Positions 62,961 to 64,000 of a stretch of DNA of 64,000 bases are shown in pieces. A program made the translations under genes and the position numbers. The DNA comes from Streptomyces violaceusniger (GTDB lineage Bacteria; Actinomycetota; Actinomycetes; Streptomycetales; Streptomycetaceae): NCBI GenBank assembly GCA_005405945.1, contig BJHW01000001.1, positions 2,542,001 through 2,606,000 on the forward strand, written 5' to 3'. A model generated the notes under the pieces. That model did not search any database. It worked only from the letters and a program-made list of their open reading frames with translations, and was not told where the DNA came from. The stretch's first letter is position 1. Each line of letters begins with the position of its first letter.

Positions 62961-63353
62961 ATGTCACTGAACGTCGCACCGGAGCTCCTCGCCCAGGCCG
63001 AACAGGGCGAGATCCAGGAACGGGACTTCGTCGCCACCGTCCGCGAGTCGCTTCCCTACGCCTACAACCTCATCGCCGGTCTGGCGGACAAGCTCCGCGA
63101 AGGTGAGGCCGAGTTCGCCGACAACCAGACCCCACCCCCGTCGGAAGCCGAACGCGGACAGCTGCTGCGGGCCCTGGCCAGCAACGCCATCCGCAGCAGT
63201 CTGGAACGCCACTTCGGCATCACCCTGGCCTTCATGAACTGCCACCGGGTGGCCGCGTTCCGACCCGGGACCGAAAACGGCGCCACGTATGCGAAGTTCA
63301 CCTCCACGCGTTCCCAGATCCTCAACCAGTCACCCGAGTTCCGAGACTGCTGA
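62961..63353 (+). CDS. SCO5389 family protein
   Basis: A 130-residue protein beginning MSLNVAPELLAQAEQGEIQE, with DFVATVRESLPYAYNLIAGL, FADNQTPPPSEAERGQLLRA, LASNAIRSSLERHFGITLAF and a C-terminus SQILNQSPEFRDC. This closely follows the conserved Streptomyces family named after SCO5389, whose function is unknown. The ending RDC is shared with the family. It lies 51 nt after the ATPase gene and probably in one transcript, which suggests a zinc-responsive paralog of the housekeeping copy. Confidence 0.85.
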   Translation: MSLNVAPELLAQAEQGEIQERDFVATVRESLPYAYNLIAGLADKLREGEAEFADNQTPPPSEAERGQLLRALASNAIRSSLERHFGITLAFMNCHRVAAFRPGTENGATYAKFTSTRSQILNQSPEFRDC

Positions 63354-63360
63354 GCCGCGC

Positions 63361-63405
63361 GGCGCACCTGAGCCCCAGGCCGCTGGTCTGGGGCTCAGGT
63401 GCGCC
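63361..63405. terminator. Perfect 18-bp hairpin between convergent genes
   Basis: 63361-63378 pairs without mismatch with 63388-63405 across a 9-nt loop (GCCGCTGGT). It starts 7 nt after the SCO5389-type stop and ends 9 nt before the end of the TIGR03943 gene, so it serves both. Confidence 0.88.
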
Positions 63406-63414
63406 GCCGCCCCT

Positions 63415-64000
63415 TCAGCGAATGTCCGGGGTGACCACCACATCGTGGTAAGGGTCCTTGGGCGCGGGAACGCGTTCGACGGTGGAGACGTCGAGGGCCG
63501 GGCTGGCGTCGTCGGTGCCCAGTTTTCCGGTGGGGTGCCAAGTGCCGGTGACCGTCACCCAGGTGTCGGCGGGCGGAGCGGCGGGCCCGTGTACCCGCAC
63601 CTTGCGCACTTGCGCATCGGCGGCGCAGCAGCTGATGACCAGGCGGCTGACGTACCAGGCGCCGTGGCGGCCCGGGGTGACGAAGCCGGTGAGGCGCACA
63701 GTGTGGCCCTTCAGGGTGCGGTCGGTGTCCCAGACCGCCCGGGAGCTGAAGTCGTTCAGCGACATCTCGACAACGCCTTCGTCGGGCAGGGCCGGGAAGA
63801 GGCTGTCACCGGTGGTGGAGGCGGGGCCTTCGGGGTCTTGGCGTCGTCGCGGGAGGCGGTGTACGAGCCGAGCGCGGGCGGCGCGAGGAACAGGATGGTC
63901 AGGGCCGGTACGTACAGCAGCCAGGCGACCTTGGGACCGCCCGCGTGGCTGTGGCCGTGGCCGTGGTCCGCGTCGTTGCCCTGGTCCTGCTCCTGCTCCT
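63415..64000 (-). CDS. TIGR03943 family membrane protein, C-terminal part, frameshifted (runs off right edge)
   Basis: The gene enters from the right edge as a His-rich linker (DADHGHGHGHSHAGGPK), a membrane segment (VAWLLYVPALTILFLAPPAL) and GSYTASRDD. After one missing C near 63833 the next frame continues PEGPASTTGDSLFPALPDEG and MSLNDFSSRAVWD, then LKGHTVRLTGFVTPGRHGAW and YVSRLVISCCAADAQ to the stop at 63415. These features fit TIGR03943 proteins, which pair with a DUF318-type permease and are often under Zur control. The His-rich stretch could bind zinc. The permease gene would be to the right, outside the window. Confidence 0.75.
   Translation of the reverse strand, partial: GAGAGPGQRRGPRPRPQPRGRSQGRLAAVRTGPDHPVPRAARARLVHRLPRRRQDPEGPASTTGDSLFPALPDEGVVEMSLNDFSSRAVWDTDRTLKGHTVRLTGFVTPGRHGAWYVSRLVISCCAADAQVRKVRVHGPAAPPADTWVTVTGTWHPTGKLGTDDASPALDVSTVERVPAPKDPYHDVVVTPDIR

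Noticed and set aside
1..64000. tRNA or rRNA genes
   Set aside because: I looked for tRNA-like features and rRNA-like conserved stretches while reading and found none that I could support; a tRNA scan would be decisive.

Overview
The window looks like chromosomal DNA of a Streptomyces or a close relative. GC content is very high, GTG and TTG starts are common, short overlaps (ATGA, GTGA, TTGA) are frequent, and many proteins belong to families typical of this genus: an SCO5389-type protein, DUF6493 plus SWIM, PQQ- and WD40-linked Ser/Thr kinases, Endo H, and HxlR, TetR and MerR regulators.

Left edge to 5.6 kb: the 5' end of a fatty acyl-AMP ligase gene, a tiny membrane protein, an MFS exporter with a strong terminator, a DUF1062 remnant, a dihydroxyphthalate-decarboxylase-like protein divergent from a TetR regulator with two matching operators, and a frameshifted PAP2 phosphatase.

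5.6-33.2 kb: one minus-strand operon of 21 genes, mostly overlapping, for a surface or extracellular polysaccharide. It holds a polyprenyl-phosphate sugar transferase, three further glycosyltransferases, a Wzx-like flippase, a Wzy-like polymerase, two Wzz-like proteins and a GDP-mannose-type 6-dehydrogenase. A sugar-modification set follows: cytidylyltransferase-like enzyme, C-methyltransferase, epimerase/dehydratase, PIG-L deacetylase, DUF4910 protein, class III aminotransferase and RmlC-like epimerase. Asparagine-synthase-like, pyruvyl-transferase, heparinase II/III, two-domain oxidoreductase and parallel beta-helix lipoprotein genes complete it. Its leader carries five degenerate GC-rich repeats. 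An Endo H gene lies just upstream in the same orientation.

35-47.7 kb: many truncated genes butt against each other (Rox-type monooxygenase, kinase, PQQ propeller, aldo/keto reductase, alcohol dehydrogenase, SDR, DHA2 exporter, LuxR regulator). Among them are an intact EF-hand protein, a DUF6493/SWIM pair and a secreted beta-propeller protein.

48-53 kb: two large Ser/Thr kinases, one with WD40 repeats and one with an FHA domain and zinc ribbon. 53-61.7 kb: an accessory stretch with IS and integrase remnants, chimeric pseudogenes, a macrolide-phosphotransferase-like remnant, an HxlR/old-yellow-enzyme pair sharing a 31-nt operator, a MerR regulator and an endonuclease VII gene. 61.2-64 kb: a probable zinc-responsive locus with Zur-like boxes, a CooC-like ATPase, an SCO5389-family protein and a TIGR03943 protein running off the right edge.

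A recurring feature is that at least a dozen otherwise well-conserved genes carry a single missing base, usually in a G or C run. Either the sequence has homopolymer errors or many genes are decayed. Such genes are given as CDS with the shift described; genes that have lost whole domains are given as pseudogenes. All identifications come from reading the sequence, with no database search.
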